This document shows, piece by piece, positions 1 to 10,232 of a stretch of DNA of 64,000 nt. Both the position numbers and the translations under genes were made by a program. This DNA comes from Caldicellulosiruptor hydrothermalis 108 (GTDB taxonomy: Bacteria; Bacillota; Thermoanaerobacteria; Caldicellulosiruptorales; Caldicellulosiruptoraceae). The stretch spans positions 1,065,001-1,129,000 of the forward strand of contig NC_014652.1 of NCBI RefSeq assembly GCF_000166355.1, written 5' to 3'. How positions within the stretch are numbered: the stretch's first letter is position 1; every line of letters begins with the position of its first letter. Below the pieces are notes generated by a model. The model did no database searches, was not told the DNA's origin, and was given only the letters and a program-made list of their open reading frames with translations.

Positions 1-2563
<2,563 letters not shown>

Positions 2564-2621
2564 AGTGAGCTTTCCACCTATTCACTTGCGAGGCTGCTTA
2601 AAAAATGAATATAGGTAACAA

Positions 2622-2739
<118 letters not shown>

Positions 2740-2842
2740 TTTTATTTTTTGTATTAAAATGTTAAATATTTAACAATACCCATATTCCACCTGGCATCTT
2801 TGTACTTATGGCAGCATATATAAAATTCCTGTGAATGAGAAT

Positions 2843-3601
2843 TCAATTTACTTCTAAGCTATTAAATCGAAAAACGGTTGTCACTAAAAATATAAGAGTC
2901 AGCAGAATGGTAGTAACCAACGTTGTTTTTACATCTTGTGAGCCAAAATTACTTGTAAGCAAAATCAAATTATATGGGCTGAACTTCTTAAGTTTTTCAA
3001 ACTGAGAGAGTAAAGCAGTAGAATAAGAGGCTGTACACGCCAAAATTCCGGCTGAGATATTTTTCTTTGTAAAGCTGCTAAGAAGTAATGTAAGCGAAAT
3101 CACAAACAGGTAGTAAATACACAAGAGAAAGTAAACAGGAACTATGTCAGAGACAGCAATTTTTTGTCCTTCAAAAAGAAGATTAGCGTAATATTGGTTG
3201 AAGAATAAACCAACAAACAAGAGCAAGCAAATTGCAATTTCAAAATGTAAATACTTTGCCAGTACAATTTGGGATTTATTAGCACCTTTTGAAAAAGGGA
3301 AAACAATTTTTTGGGAATATATTTCCTCATTTATACTCCCAGCAGCAGTGAATATTATAAATAGCGTACCAATCTGAAAAAGCTCTTTGATATAATTTGC
3401 CAATGCGTCTTTAGGCTTAAACTCAAATAGCTGATGTATTAAATTGGCAGGAATCTTGTTGCTAACAAAAGAAGGAAGAAGCTTTAACATTACTGGATCT
3501 AAGATAGAGAACAATATTATACCGGTTGCAAGAGCAATGTATTTGTACTGTCTTATCCCTTCAATGAATTCTTTTTTAAGATATGCTTTAAATGTCATCA
3601 T
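2843..3601 (-). CDS. ABC-2 type permease, YxlG-like, last gene of a sigY-type operon
   Basis: 252-aa membrane protein with about six hydrophobic segments (near residues 20-38, 95-115, 120-142, 165-185, 190-210 and 225-245), the layout of ABC-2 transporter permeases. The N-terminus MMTFKAYLKKEFIEGIRQYK is a typical cytoplasmic start for this family. Its ATG overlaps the end of the upstream ABC ATPase gene by 14 bp, so the two are translationally coupled and presumably form one exporter. In B. subtilis the equivalent gene, yxlG, closes the sigY operon. The transported substrate is unknown and cannot be read from the sequence. Assignment to YxlG rests on gene order plus topology. Confidence 0.85.
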   Translation of the reverse strand: MMTFKAYLKKEFIEGIRQYKYIALATGIILFSILDPVMLKLLPSFVSNKIPANLIHQLFEFKPKDALANYIKELFQIGTLFIIFTAAGSINEEIYSQKIVFPFSKGANKSQIVLAKYLHFEIAICLLLFVGLFFNQYYANLLFEGQKIAVSDIVPVYFLLCIYYLFVISLTLLLSSFTKKNISAGILACTASYSTALLSQFEKLKKFSPYNLILLTSNFGSQDVKTTLVTTILLTLIFLVTTVFRFNSLEVN

Positions 3602-4526
3602 TTTTATCTACCACCCTTATGAAGATATCTTCCAGCGAGGGCTTTTTTAAATAAAAGGATAAAATGGGCTTATCTATCTGTGCTAGTACTTTTATTAACT
3701 CTCTTTTTGCTATTTCAACATTGTTAACATAAATTGAGACTTTCCCATAGTTGTCAATATCGATTTTTCGAATATAAGGAAACTGGGACAATTTTTCTTC
3801 CAGCTTATCAGGGATACTTTCAAACTCAATACAAAAAATAGGTTGAATGTATCGTTTTTGGAGGTTTCCTAAACTACTACTTACAATTACTTTGCCTTCA
3901 TGTAATATAGTGACATGGTCGCATATTCTCTCTACATCGCTCAATATATGTGTTGAGAAGAAAACAGTGATTCCTTCTTCTTTCAAAGATTTTATATGTT
4001 CTAACACTTCAGCTCTTCCTTCTGGGTCTAAAGAAGCGGTTGGTTCATCAAGAAGCAATAGTTTAGGCTTATTAAATATTGCGACAGCTATTCCAAGTCT
4101 TTGAAGCATTCCGCCCGAAAAAGTTGAGATTTTTCTTTTAGAAACGTTTGAAAGTTTTACAATCTCAAGAACTTCTTCAGTCCTCTTTTTAATAGTTCTA
4201 CTTTCAAAATTGCAAATTTGTCCTATTAAGTTTAAATACTCAACTGGTGTGAGATAACCATAGAATACAGGATTTTGAGGAAGGAATCCAATTTGTTTCA
4301 CTATGGCATTTTTGTTTGTCTTATAATTAAGATTCTCAAATAAGATTGTTCCTTCATCAAAACTAATTAATCCAGAAAGAATTTTCATTGTGGTTGTCTT
4401 ACCTGCTCCATTTGGTCCGAGAAAACCATGAACAGTAGCAGGTTTTACTTCAAATGATATGCCTTTTAAAGCTTTTACTTTTCCAAAGCTTTTGTGAAGA
4501 TTTATCACTTTCAGCAAACTAATCAC
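3588..4526 (-). CDS. ABC transporter ATP-binding protein, YxlF-like
   Basis: 312-aa ABC ATPase. Walker A GPNGAGKTT is at residues 37-45, the signature FSGGMLQR at 136-143, Walker B LLLLDEPTASLD at 156-167 and the H-loop STH at 191-193. About 90 extra C-terminal residues form the accessory domain common in drug- and lantibiotic-type ABC-2 exporters. A GTG start (reads MISLLKV) lies 10 bases downstream of GGAAGAGAG and overlaps the stop of the preceding small gene. The downstream overlapping permease is its partner. In B. subtilis the sigY operon has this ATPase (yxlF) in the same place. An export role is inferred from the family; the substrate is unknown. Confidence 0.9.
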   Translation of the reverse strand: MISLLKVINLHKSFGKVKALKGISFEVKPATVHGFLGPNGAGKTTTMKILSGLISFDEGTILFENLNYKTNKNAIVKQIGFLPQNPVFYGYLTPVEYLNLIGQICNFESRTIKKRTEEVLEIVKLSNVSKRKISTFSGGMLQRLGIAVAIFNKPKLLLLDEPTASLDPEGRAEVLEHIKSLKEEGITVFFSTHILSDVERICDHVTILHEGKVIVSSSLGNLQKRYIQPIFCIEFESIPDKLEEKLSQFPYIRKIDIDNYGKVSIYVNNVEIAKRELIKVLAQIDKPILSFYLKKPSLEDIFIRVVDKNDDI

Positions 4527-4725
4527 GCTCTCTTCCGAGTAGCAGGTAAACTATAGGACCTACAAAGTTGAAAATAATTATTATTAGCGCCCATGCCCAT
4601 TTTGGAAGGTATTTTACTTTGTCATTTTTCAACTTAACAAGACAGAAAATCATAAGAACAAACTGCAGAACAATTACAGGTGCAAGTAATTTTAGCATTT
4701 CTTCCATATCCATATTTCCGAGCAT
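4519..4725 (-). CDS. small PLDc_N-type membrane protein, YxlE-like
   Basis: 68-aa protein with two hydrophobic helices (about residues 13-31 and 42-62) around a short basic loop, ending YLLLGRERD. The pattern KWAWALIIIIFNFVGPIVYL is that of the phospholipase D N-terminal-like transmembrane domain (PLDc_N), here standing alone without any nuclease. AAAGGAG precedes the ATG by 9 bases. YxlE of B. subtilis is this kind of protein and sits immediately before the ABC ATPase, as here. It probably acts with its neighbours in sensing or restraining the sigma factor, but no direct function can be read. Confidence 0.82.
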   Translation of the reverse strand: MLGNMDMEEMLKLLAPVIVLQFVLMIFCLVKLKNDKVKYLPKWAWALIIIIFNFVGPIVYLLLGRERD

Positions 4726-4741
4726 TCCAAAACACTCCTTT

Positions 4742-5038
4742 TCAGTAAGTTTTTCTATTTTTATCTTTTATAATTACCCTCGTGATAAGAAGATATATTA
4801 TAAGACTGCTGGGGAAATTCAGAAGTCCAAATAGCCCCCAAAGAAAATAGTATTTTTCGCCTCTGTTTTTAGCATCGAAGAATATATATACAGCCTGAGC
4901 CATCAACAGGGTAAATAAAATTATGAAAAGACCCATTGGTATTTTTTCATCAGAAAACTGCTGGACTAAAAAAAGCAAAAAGCTCAAGCAAGCGATAGCA
5001 GTGATGAAAAAAAATATAAATGTTTTATTAATCTTCAT
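4742..5038 (-). CDS. small membrane protein, YxlD-like, candidate part of the anti-sigma complex
   Basis: 98 aa with three predicted membrane helices (about residues 7-26, 36-53 and 68-91). The segment DAKNRGEKYYFLWGLFGLL between helices two and three resembles the short-loop motif (basic residues, then WG-hydrophobic) seen in YxlD-like and related small membrane proteins. It lies 4 bases after the preceding gene and 16 before the next, so it is part of the same transcript. In B. subtilis YxlD acts with YxlC to hold SigY inactive; a similar job here is inferred from operon position only. Confidence 0.72.
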   Translation of the reverse strand: MKINKTFIFFFITAIACLSFLLFLVQQFSDEKIPMGLFIILFTLLMAQAVYIFFDAKNRGEKYYFLWGLFGLLNFPSSLIIYLLITRVIIKDKNRKTY

Positions 5039-5042
5039 GTTC

Positions 5043-5444
5043 TCACACCTTTCCTTTTGAGAATATCAATGATGCAGGAATCAAAATCCATGGCATCAGC
5101 GTTCCGAAAAGTATCTGAAGCCTTACAAAAAATCCAAAACCATTGATGTTAATTAGCAAAATATAAATGGAAAAGACAAGAAAGCTCAGAAGCAAGAATA
5201 ATAGAAAATTAACTTTTTCCTGCTTTTTGGCTTTTGCTTCTATTGCATCTTCAATGACTTTCTGGATATCTATCTTTACCAAAGGGGATTTATTCATAGG
5301 CTCGAGTTTGTTTTTTAAGAGTTTTAGCTTTTTTTCAAGCAAAACATTATTACAATCTAATTTTTCTAAAGCTTCATTTTCTAATTCTTCATAGTATTTA
5401 TCAATAATTAAATCTTGAATTTTCTCATTCTTTTTTGCTTTCAC
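5043..5444 (-). CDS. putative membrane anti-sigma factor, YxlC-like
   Basis: 133 aa from a GTG start at 5444. That start has AAAGGAG nine bases upstream inside the end of the sigma gene; a TTG at 5468 would add eight residues but has no ribosome site of its own. Residues 1-75 are hydrophilic, charged and probably helical, followed by two transmembrane helices (about 79-99 and 106-127). A cytoplasmic N-terminal sigma-binding part anchored by membrane helices is the usual shape of ECF anti-sigma factors. It overlaps the sigma gene by 20 bp. No zinc-binding HxxxCxxC motif is visible, so it is not a ZAS-type anti-sigma. Position two in the operon matches yxlC. Confidence 0.72.
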   Translation of the reverse strand: MKAKKNEKIQDLIIDKYYEELENEALEKLDCNNVLLEKKLKLLKNKLEPMNKSPLVKIDIQKVIEDAIEAKAKKQEKVNFLLFLLLSFLVFSIYILLININGFGFFVRLQILFGTLMPWILIPASLIFSKGKV

Positions 5445-5976
5445 TTTCCAGCACTCCTTTCTTTTCAAGCTCTTTTATCAGAAACTTTATGGCAAAATGG
5501 AGCCTTGACCTTACTGTCCCGACAGGACAGTTTAAAATTTTGGCAATTTCTTTGTATTTATACCCATAAAAATGTTTTAGAATAAAAACAGCCCTGAATT
5601 TATAATCAAGCGATAAAACAGCTTTGTAAATATCATTGTATTCACTATTTGATATGGCAGCATGTTCTACGTCCTGCATATAATCTTTGTATGAGTCATC
5701 CAAGTAGGTATATCTTTTATTTTTTCTCAAAAAGTTCTTGTACACGTTTATAGAGATTTTTATAAGCCATGTCGAAAACTTTGCATCTGGTGAGAACTTA
5801 TCTATGTTCATGATAGCTCGCAAAAGTGTTTCCTGCACAACATCCTGGGCAAAATGATAATCTTGAGTCATCTTCGTCACAAAACCCGAGAGAATATTTA
5901 AGTTATTTTCAATGAGCTTGTAGAGAGCTTCTTTGTTTCCTTTCTTTGCCTCTTCTATTAACCTTTTTTCATCCAC
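5425..5976 (-). CDS. ECF-family RNA polymerase sigma factor, SigY-like
   Basis: 183-aa extracytoplasmic-function sigma factor. Region 2 spans about residues 20-88, with the typical QDVVQETLLRA helix at 44-54 and FSTWLIKI at 67-74. Region 4 spans about 118-170, with the helix-turn-helix YKEIAKILNCPVGTVRSRL at 141-159. The GTG start at 5976 has AGGAG nine bases upstream. It heads a tight operon of six genes whose order (sigma, two small membrane proteins, PLDc_N protein, ABC ATPase, ABC permease) equals B. subtilis sigY-yxlCDEFG. A perfect-spacing ECF-like promoter lies 26 bp upstream of the gene, suggesting that it drives its own operon. Confidence 0.93.
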   Translation of the reverse strand: MDEKRLIEEAKKGNKEALYKLIENNLNILSGFVTKMTQDYHFAQDVVQETLLRAIMNIDKFSPDAKFSTWLIKISINVYKNFLRKNKRYTYLDDSYKDYMQDVEHAAISNSEYNDIYKAVLSLDYKFRAVFILKHFYGYKYKEIAKILNCPVGTVRSRLHFAIKFLIKELEKKGVLESESKKE

Positions 5977-6001
5977 TACTTATCACTCCTGCTATAAATT
6001 A

Positions 6002-6027
6002 AACGCTATTGATTGCAAAAAAGTTCA
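6002..6027 (-). promoter_or_regulatory. candidate autoregulated ECF promoter of the sigY-like operon
   Basis: Reading the minus strand, TGAAC (6027-6023) is followed after exactly 17 bases by CGTT (6005-6002). ECF sigma factors typically recognise a GAAC-containing -35 element and a CGT-containing -10 element at this spacing, and B. subtilis SigY uses a TGAAC...CGTC promoter in front of its own gene. The element lies 26 bp upstream of the sigma gene's start codon, which fits autoregulation. Judged by eye only. Confidence 0.6.
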
Positions 6028-6151
6028 AAGTGATTTGGATTACAAAAATATTAAAAAATCTTGTAAATTTGCTTATCAGTATTGATACCCCTTTTTTGAT
6101 GGAGTATGATTATAATTAGAAGGACAGACATTATGTAAAGGATGAGTAAGA

Positions 6152-7000
6152 ATGCTCAAAAGAATAATAACAAAAGCTCTGATATTACTTATAATTTCAT
6201 TAATAATAGCCCTTATTATCGAAAGCTTGTTTATGGCAGCAAGCGCTAAAAATTTAAACAAGTTGCCGGCTTCAGTTCAAAAAGCTTCAAAATCTGCAAA
6301 GCAAAATATCCAGAGAGAATTGGTTTTCCAGCAGCAGATTGATTTGAACTCAGATGCGCAGGTAGACATAGTAAGCATTTGGCTTGATAAGAACCAGAAA
6401 AAATATGTGCTGAGTGTAAACAATGCGCTTTATCAACCAAAAGAAAACATTTTGCAGGTAATTGGAACTGAGATTGTAGATATAGACAGCAGTGATGGAT
6501 ACAAGGAGATCTTGCTACATTACAGGTCAAACAAGGTTGAAAAGTATGTTATATTAGAATATAACGGTAAAGCTTTAAAAGAACTTCTGAATACTGATTC
6601 AAAACCAATCATCGATGGAAATAAAGAGGTCATTGTTGAAAGGAATATGGATTTCTGGGTAAAAAAAGAAAGATACGTTTTGGAGCAGACTGCATCTGGC
6701 GTGCGAACTTTAAAACTTTCTCCGCAAGAGCTTTACTATGTTGGGGTGTTTGCATATGTTAAAAGACCTTTTGTGTTATATTCGTACAGGGAACAGAAAA
6801 CTAAGCTCACAACCACAAAAAAGGGTGAAAAAATAGAGATAGTACAATGCGATCCTTCAAACTGGTTTAAGGACCAATCAAAGAAGAACAACAAGATGTA
6901 CGATTGGTATATGATAAAGACCGAAAAAGGTTTGCTTGGATGGGCAATGTTGAAAGATTTTATAAACTGCATTGACATTGTGAAAGCTCAGGGACAGTAA
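6152..7000 (+). CDS. secreted or membrane-anchored protein with C-terminal SH3-like domain
   Basis: 282 aa. A strong N-terminal hydrophobic helix (residues 5-30) serves as a signal or anchor. It is followed by a basic linker and a beta-rich middle part with a calcium-loop-like DLNSDAQVDIV segment (about 64-74). The last 65 residues (from VLYSYREQKTKL to GLLGWAMLKDF) have the pattern of a bacterial SH3 domain, usually a cell-wall-binding or protein-binding module. It is divergent from the sigma operon and ends in its own terminator, so it is monocistronic. Function unknown; an extracellular wall-associated role is inferred. Confidence 0.7.
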   Translation: MLKRIITKALILLIISLIIALIIESLFMAASAKNLNKLPASVQKASKSAKQNIQRELVFQQQIDLNSDAQVDIVSIWLDKNQKKYVLSVNNALYQPKENILQVIGTEIVDIDSSDGYKEILLHYRSNKVEKYVILEYNGKALKELLNTDSKPIIDGNKEVIVERNMDFWVKKERYVLEQTASGVRTLKLSPQELYYVGVFAYVKRPFVLYSYREQKTKLTTTKKGEKIEIVQCDPSNWFKDQSKKNNKMYDWYMIKTEKGLLGWAMLKDFINCIDIVKAQGQ

Positions 7001-7017
7001 AATTAAAGTTAATAACC

Positions 7018-7050
7018 AAAAAGGCCATTCATGAGAATGGTCTTTTATTT
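7018..7050 (+). terminator. rho-independent terminator after the SH3-like gene
   Basis: Stem AAGGCCATTC / GAATGGTCTT with a 4-base loop ATGA, followed by TTTTATTTTTT. It lies 18 bp after the stop codon and separates this gene from the aro/trp region. Confidence 0.85.
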
Positions 7051-7128
7051 TTTCAATGGCAAAAATTTATGATATAATAGATACAAACTCTTACCCTATA
7101 ATTCGTACAAAAAAGGAAAGGTATTCAC

Positions 7129-7647
7129 ATGAAAAATATTGTGCTCACAGGTTTTATGGGAAGTGGCAAGACAACCATAGGAAAATTAATTGCCGAAAAA
7201 CTCGATATAGAGCTTATTGACACAGACTCAGAGGTAATAAAAGAGTTTGGTATGACAATTGACAAGATATTTGAAGTGCATGGTGAAAAAAAATTCAGAG
7301 AGGTTGAAACAAGGGTAATTGAGAGAGTTTCAAAGCTTGAAAATGTTGTTATCTCAACAGGCGGGGGAGTTGTTTTAAATCCCGAAAACGTAAAGCTTTT
7401 GAGAGAAAACGGGGTAATATATTTTTTGTATGCCTCTGCCGAAAGTATTCTCAAAAGGCTAAAAGACGATGATACAAGACCTCTTTTGAAAAATGGTGAT
7501 AAGCTCAGCAACATCATCAGGCTTTTGAACATGAGAATGCCATTTTATAAAAACTGCGATTTTGAAATAAACACAGACATACTCACTCCAGAGCTTGCAG
7601 CAGAAAAGATAATTTCAATTCACTTAGCAAAGGAGAGTAAAAGATGA
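7129..7647 (+). CDS. aroK: shikimate kinase
   Basis: 172 aa, normal family length. It phosphorylates shikimate with ATP in the pathway to chorismate. The P-loop GFMGSGKTT is at residues 8-16, the shikimate-binding DTDSEV follows at about 32-37 with FREVETRVI at 57-65, and STGGGVV at 77-83 is the conserved glycine-rich substrate loop. The lid segment RPLL is near residue 116. AGGAAAGG precedes the ATG. Its stop overlaps the start of the next gene, and aroQ follows, so aromatic-pathway genes sit directly upstream of the trp operon. A TATAAT at 7073-7078 may be its -10 box, with no good -35. Confidence 0.95.
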   Translation: MKNIVLTGFMGSGKTTIGKLIAEKLDIELIDTDSEVIKEFGMTIDKIFEVHGEKKFREVETRVIERVSKLENVVISTGGGVVLNPENVKLLRENGVIYFLYASAESILKRLKDDDTRPLLKNGDKLSNIIRLLNMRMPFYKNCDFEINTDILTPELAAEKIISIHLAKESKR

Positions 7648-8504
7648 TAAGATTTGGTCCTGCAGGAAACTCTCAGAGTTTTTACGATGCTGGTTATAAA
7701 TCGAGCGTTGATGCGCCAAAGTGGCTAAAATCAATAGGTCTTTCTGCTTATGAGTACCAGTGTAACAAAGGGGTGAACATTTCAAAAGAAAAGGCAAGAC
7801 AGATTGGTCAGGAAGCGCAAAAGTATGATATACTTGTCTCCATCCACGCACCTTACTATATAAACTTTGGAAGCCAGGAAGAAGAAAAGTTGCAAAAGTC
7901 AAAAGAGTACATCTATGAATGCGTAGAAGTTGCAAAGGAGATGAAAGCGCAAAGGATTGTGTTCCACCCCGGTTCATGCGCAAAGGTAGATAGAAGCTTG
8001 GCTTTTGAAACAGCAAAAAAGGCAATATTGGAAGTTGTAAACGTGGTAAAAGAAATGCATGCAGATGGGATTTTCTTGTGCCCGGAAACAATGGGCAAAA
8101 AAAACAATCTTGGCAGTAGCGATGAGATAATAGAGATTTGCAAAATGGACGAGATGCTGCTTCCAACCATTGATTTTGGGCACATAAATGCTTTCGAAGG
8201 CGGCAGCTTAAAGACAGAAGAGGATTTTGAAAATTTACTCAAGAAATTTATTGACCAGCTTGGATATGAAAGGATGAAATACTTTCACAGCCATTTTAGC
8301 AGGATAGAATACACATCACAAGGTGAAAAAAAACACTGGAACTATGAAGACAAACAGTTTGAGCCTGACTTTGAACCACTGGCAGAGGCTCTTTACAAGC
8401 TAAAGCTTGAACCTGTGATAATCTGTGAATCAAAAGACTATATGGCAGAGGATGCTCTTGTTCTGAAAAAGATCTATCAAGAAACTTTAGAAAAAAGGGT
8501 GTGA
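7644..8504 (+). CDS. endonuclease IV-like TIM-barrel protein (AP endonuclease family 2)
   Basis: 286 aa. The metal-ligand pattern of the endonuclease IV superfamily is visible in order: VSIHAPYYIN (about residues 56-65), IVFHPGS, LCPETMG, TIDFGHINAF, YFHSHFS and ICESKD. Several motifs differ from true Nfo: PETMG replaces ENTAG, and HSHFS replaces HLNDS. It is therefore a divergent subfamily and may act on abasic DNA or on another phosphorylated substrate. It overlaps aroK by 4 bp and is followed 9 bp later by aroQ, so it is cotranscribed with aromatic genes without an obvious metabolic link. Confidence 0.8.
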   Translation: MIRFGPAGNSQSFYDAGYKSSVDAPKWLKSIGLSAYEYQCNKGVNISKEKARQIGQEAQKYDILVSIHAPYYINFGSQEEEKLQKSKEYIYECVEVAKEMKAQRIVFHPGSCAKVDRSLAFETAKKAILEVVNVVKEMHADGIFLCPETMGKKNNLGSSDEIIEICKMDEMLLPTIDFGHINAFEGGSLKTEEDFENLLKKFIDQLGYERMKYFHSHFSRIEYTSQGEKKHWNYEDKQFEPDFEPLAEALYKLKLEPVIICESKDYMAEDALVLKKIYQETLEKRV

Positions 8505-8513
8505 GTATTTGTA

Positions 8514-8951
8514 ATGAAAAAGGTCTTGGTCATAAACGGCCCAAATCTTAATCTTCTTGGAATAAGAGAAAAAAATATATATGGCAGCGTATCGTACGAA
8601 GATGTCCTCAAATCTATTTCACAAAAAGCACAGGAACTTGGATTTGAAGTCGAGTTTTTTCAATCTAACCATGAAGGAGAAATAATAGATAAAATTCACA
8701 GTGCATATTTTGAAAAGGTTGATGCTATTATAATAAACCCAGGTGCTTATACTCATTATAGCTATGCAATCCATGATGCAATAAAAGCTGTAAACATTCC
8801 CACGATTGAAGTGCATATTTCCAACATTTATGCAAGAGAAGAGTTCAGACGCAAGAGTGTGATTGCTCCTGCTTGCACAGGTCAAATCTCCGGTTTTGGT
8901 ATCAAAAGCTATATAATAGCACTTTATGCTTTGAAAGAGATTTTAGAGTAG
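8514..8951 (+). CDS. aroQ: type II 3-dehydroquinate dehydratase
   Basis: 145 aa, the standard length of the small dodecameric type II enzyme, which converts 3-dehydroquinate to 3-dehydroshikimate. Motifs: INGPNLNLLGIRE at the N-terminus, with the catalytic Tyr in the following NIYGS; NPGAYTHYSYAIHDA in the middle; and the catalytic-His segment EVHISNIYAREEFRRKS, which includes the flexible lid arginines. It lies 9 bp after the endonuclease IV-like gene in one transcript with aroK. Confidence 0.96.
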   Translation: MKKVLVINGPNLNLLGIREKNIYGSVSYEDVLKSISQKAQELGFEVEFFQSNHEGEIIDKIHSAYFEKVDAIIINPGAYTHYSYAIHDAIKAVNIPTIEVHISNIYAREEFRRKSVIAPACTGQISGFGIKSYIIALYALKEILE

Positions 8952-8971
8952 AAAGGAGCAAAGCTTTAGCA

Positions 8972-10036
8972 ATGGTAAGCACAAGAATTGAAAAAATATT
9001 CAAAAGAGATGAGAGCATCGAAGCAGTTTTTGTGTCCAAAAAAGAAAACGTCAGATACCTTAGCAATTTCAAAGGCGATGAAAGCTATCTATTTATTACA
9101 AGAGAAGGATCAAAATATCTTTTAACAGACTTTAGGTATACCGAGCAGGCAAAAAAAGAAGCAACTGAATTTGAAGTTGTTGACTACAAGGGAAAACTTT
9201 ATGATACTATAAAAGACTTGATGGTATCGCATAACATTTCAAAGCTTTTTATTGAAGGGTATCATCTTACATTTTCGTTTGTGAGTGAGATGAAAGAAAA
9301 GCTTGAAGACAGGGTATGTACACTTTCATTTTCTTTGGATGAACTAAGGTCTGTGAAAGACGATGAAGAGATAGAGAAAATAAAAAAAGCTGTTGAGATT
9401 ACTGACAGAGCATTTGAGCACATCTTAAAGTTCATAAAGCCAGGTATTTCAGAAAATGACGTGGTTGCAGAGCTCAACTACTTTATACTGAAAAACGGTG
9501 CAAAAGGCTTTTCATTTGAACCTATAGTTGCCTCCGGCAAAAGAAGTTCTCTTCCACACGGCGTCGCAACAGACAAAAAGATTGAAGCTGGAGATACTGT
9601 TACAATTGACTTTGGATGCAACTTTGACGGCTACATGTCTGATATGACAAGGACAGTATTTGTAGGGAAAGTGGAAAATCAGATGGTAAAGATATACCAT
9701 ATAGTAAAGGAAGCTCAGCAAAAGGCAGAAGAGTTTATAAAAGAAGGTTTAAAAGCAAACGAAGTTGACAAAATTGCCCGCGACTATATAGGTTCTTTTG
9801 GTTATATGGAAAAGTTTGGACACTCTTTGGGACATGGTGTTGGACTTGAAATTCACGAACTTCCAAGACTTTCACCAAAGTCTGAGATGGTCTTAGAAGA
9901 AAATATGGTTGTGACAATTGAACCGGGCATTTATATTGAAAATTTTGGAGGTGTGAGGATAGAAGATATAGTTGTTGTGAAAAGTGGTGGATGTGAGATT
10001 TTGACAAAGTCGTCAAAGGAGCTAATTGTAATTTAG
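8972..10036 (+). CDS. Xaa-Pro aminopeptidase / Xaa-Pro dipeptidase (M24B)
   Basis: 354 aa from the ATG at 8972, preceded by GAAAGGAG; the frame is open further upstream into aroQ but has no ribosome site there. An N-terminal creatinase-type domain (about 1-125) precedes the pita-bread M24 catalytic domain. Metal ligands are visible: the two Asp in TIDFGCNFDGYMSDMTRTVF, the His in GHSLGHGVGLEIHE, and the two Glu in TIEPGIY and GVRIEDIV. It cleaves peptides with proline in the second position and acts in the cytoplasm. It follows aroQ by 20 bp and precedes the trp leader; a shared transcript with aro genes is likely. Confidence 0.93.
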   Translation: MVSTRIEKIFKRDESIEAVFVSKKENVRYLSNFKGDESYLFITREGSKYLLTDFRYTEQAKKEATEFEVVDYKGKLYDTIKDLMVSHNISKLFIEGYHLTFSFVSEMKEKLEDRVCTLSFSLDELRSVKDDEEIEKIKKAVEITDRAFEHILKFIKPGISENDVVAELNYFILKNGAKGFSFEPIVASGKRSSLPHGVATDKKIEAGDTVTIDFGCNFDGYMSDMTRTVFVGKVENQMVKIYHIVKEAQQKAEEFIKEGLKANEVDKIARDYIGSFGYMEKFGHSLGHGVGLEIHELPRLSPKSEMVLEENMVVTIEPGIYIENFGGVRIEDIVVVKSGGCEILTKSSKELIVI

Positions 10037-10046
10037 AAATTTGGTA

Positions 10047-10075
10047 TTGTCAGATGAGAAGTTTTCTGATATACT
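10047..10075 (+). promoter_or_regulatory. candidate sigma-A promoter of the trp operon
   Basis: TTGTCA (10047-10052) and TATACT (10070-10075) are separated by exactly 17 bp; each differs from consensus at one base. A start near 10082 would give a leader of about 100 nt before trpE, beginning just ahead of the first (T/G)AG triplet. Confidence 0.7.
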
Positions 10076-10087
10076 TAAAAATAAGAA

Positions 10088-10176
10088 TAGCTTTAGGCTT
10101 TAGAGAGTTTAGAAAGAGCATATTTTTTAAGCTTGGAAAAGATGAGAAGAGAATAGAAGAGATGAGAGGAGATGAG
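10088..10176 (+). promoter_or_regulatory. candidate TRAP-type RNA-binding site: clustered (G/T)AG triplets in the trp leader
   Basis: (T/G)AG triplets begin at 10088, 10094, 10101, 10105, 10110 and 10116. After a 25-nt gap, seven more begin at 10144, 10149, 10154, 10159, 10164, 10169 and 10174, each separated by exactly 2 nt. The B. subtilis TRAP 11-mer binds eleven (G/U)AG triplets spaced mostly by 2 or 3 nt in the trp leader. The last triplets contain the 5' strand of the antiterminator and the trpE ribosome site (AGGAG, 10167-10171), so a bound protein could both favour termination and block translation. An mtrB homologue is not in this window, so the regulator is inferred. Confidence 0.65.
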
Positions 10177-10232
10177 CTGTAAAATGAAAAAGGTGGCAAA
10201 CGTGCGCCCCGATAGCTCATCGGGGCTTTTTT
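10171..10232 (+). terminator. trp attenuator: mutually exclusive antiterminator and terminator hairpins
   Basis: Terminator: GCCCCGAT (10206-10213) pairs perfectly with ATCGGGGC (10219-10226) around a 5-base loop, followed by TTTTTT. Antiterminator: GATGAGCT (10171-10178) pairs perfectly with AGCTCATC (10214-10221), which uses the terminator loop and part of its 3' arm, so the two cannot coexist. The antiterminator's 5' arm is the last member of the GAG repeat array. The terminator lies after every usable in-frame trpE start codon, hence inside the trpE reading frame. Confidence 0.8.

Noticed and set aside
7624-8166. 180-codon frame antisense to the endonuclease IV-like gene
   Set aside because: Shadow frame; the plus-strand protein has clear family motifs.
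8873-8971. Longer N-terminus for the Xaa-Pro peptidase
   Set aside because: It would lie inside aroQ; GAAAGGAG precedes the ATG at 8972 and family similarity starts there.
10184-10232. T-box riboswitch for tryptophan (AAAAAGGTGGCAAACG resembles a T-box and TGGC could pair with a tRNA end)
   Set aside because: The leader from the likely start near 10082 is short for a T-box, I find no Stem I with a TGG specifier loop or AG bulge, and the antiterminator does not use the T-box-like bases. The GAG triplets explain the region better.
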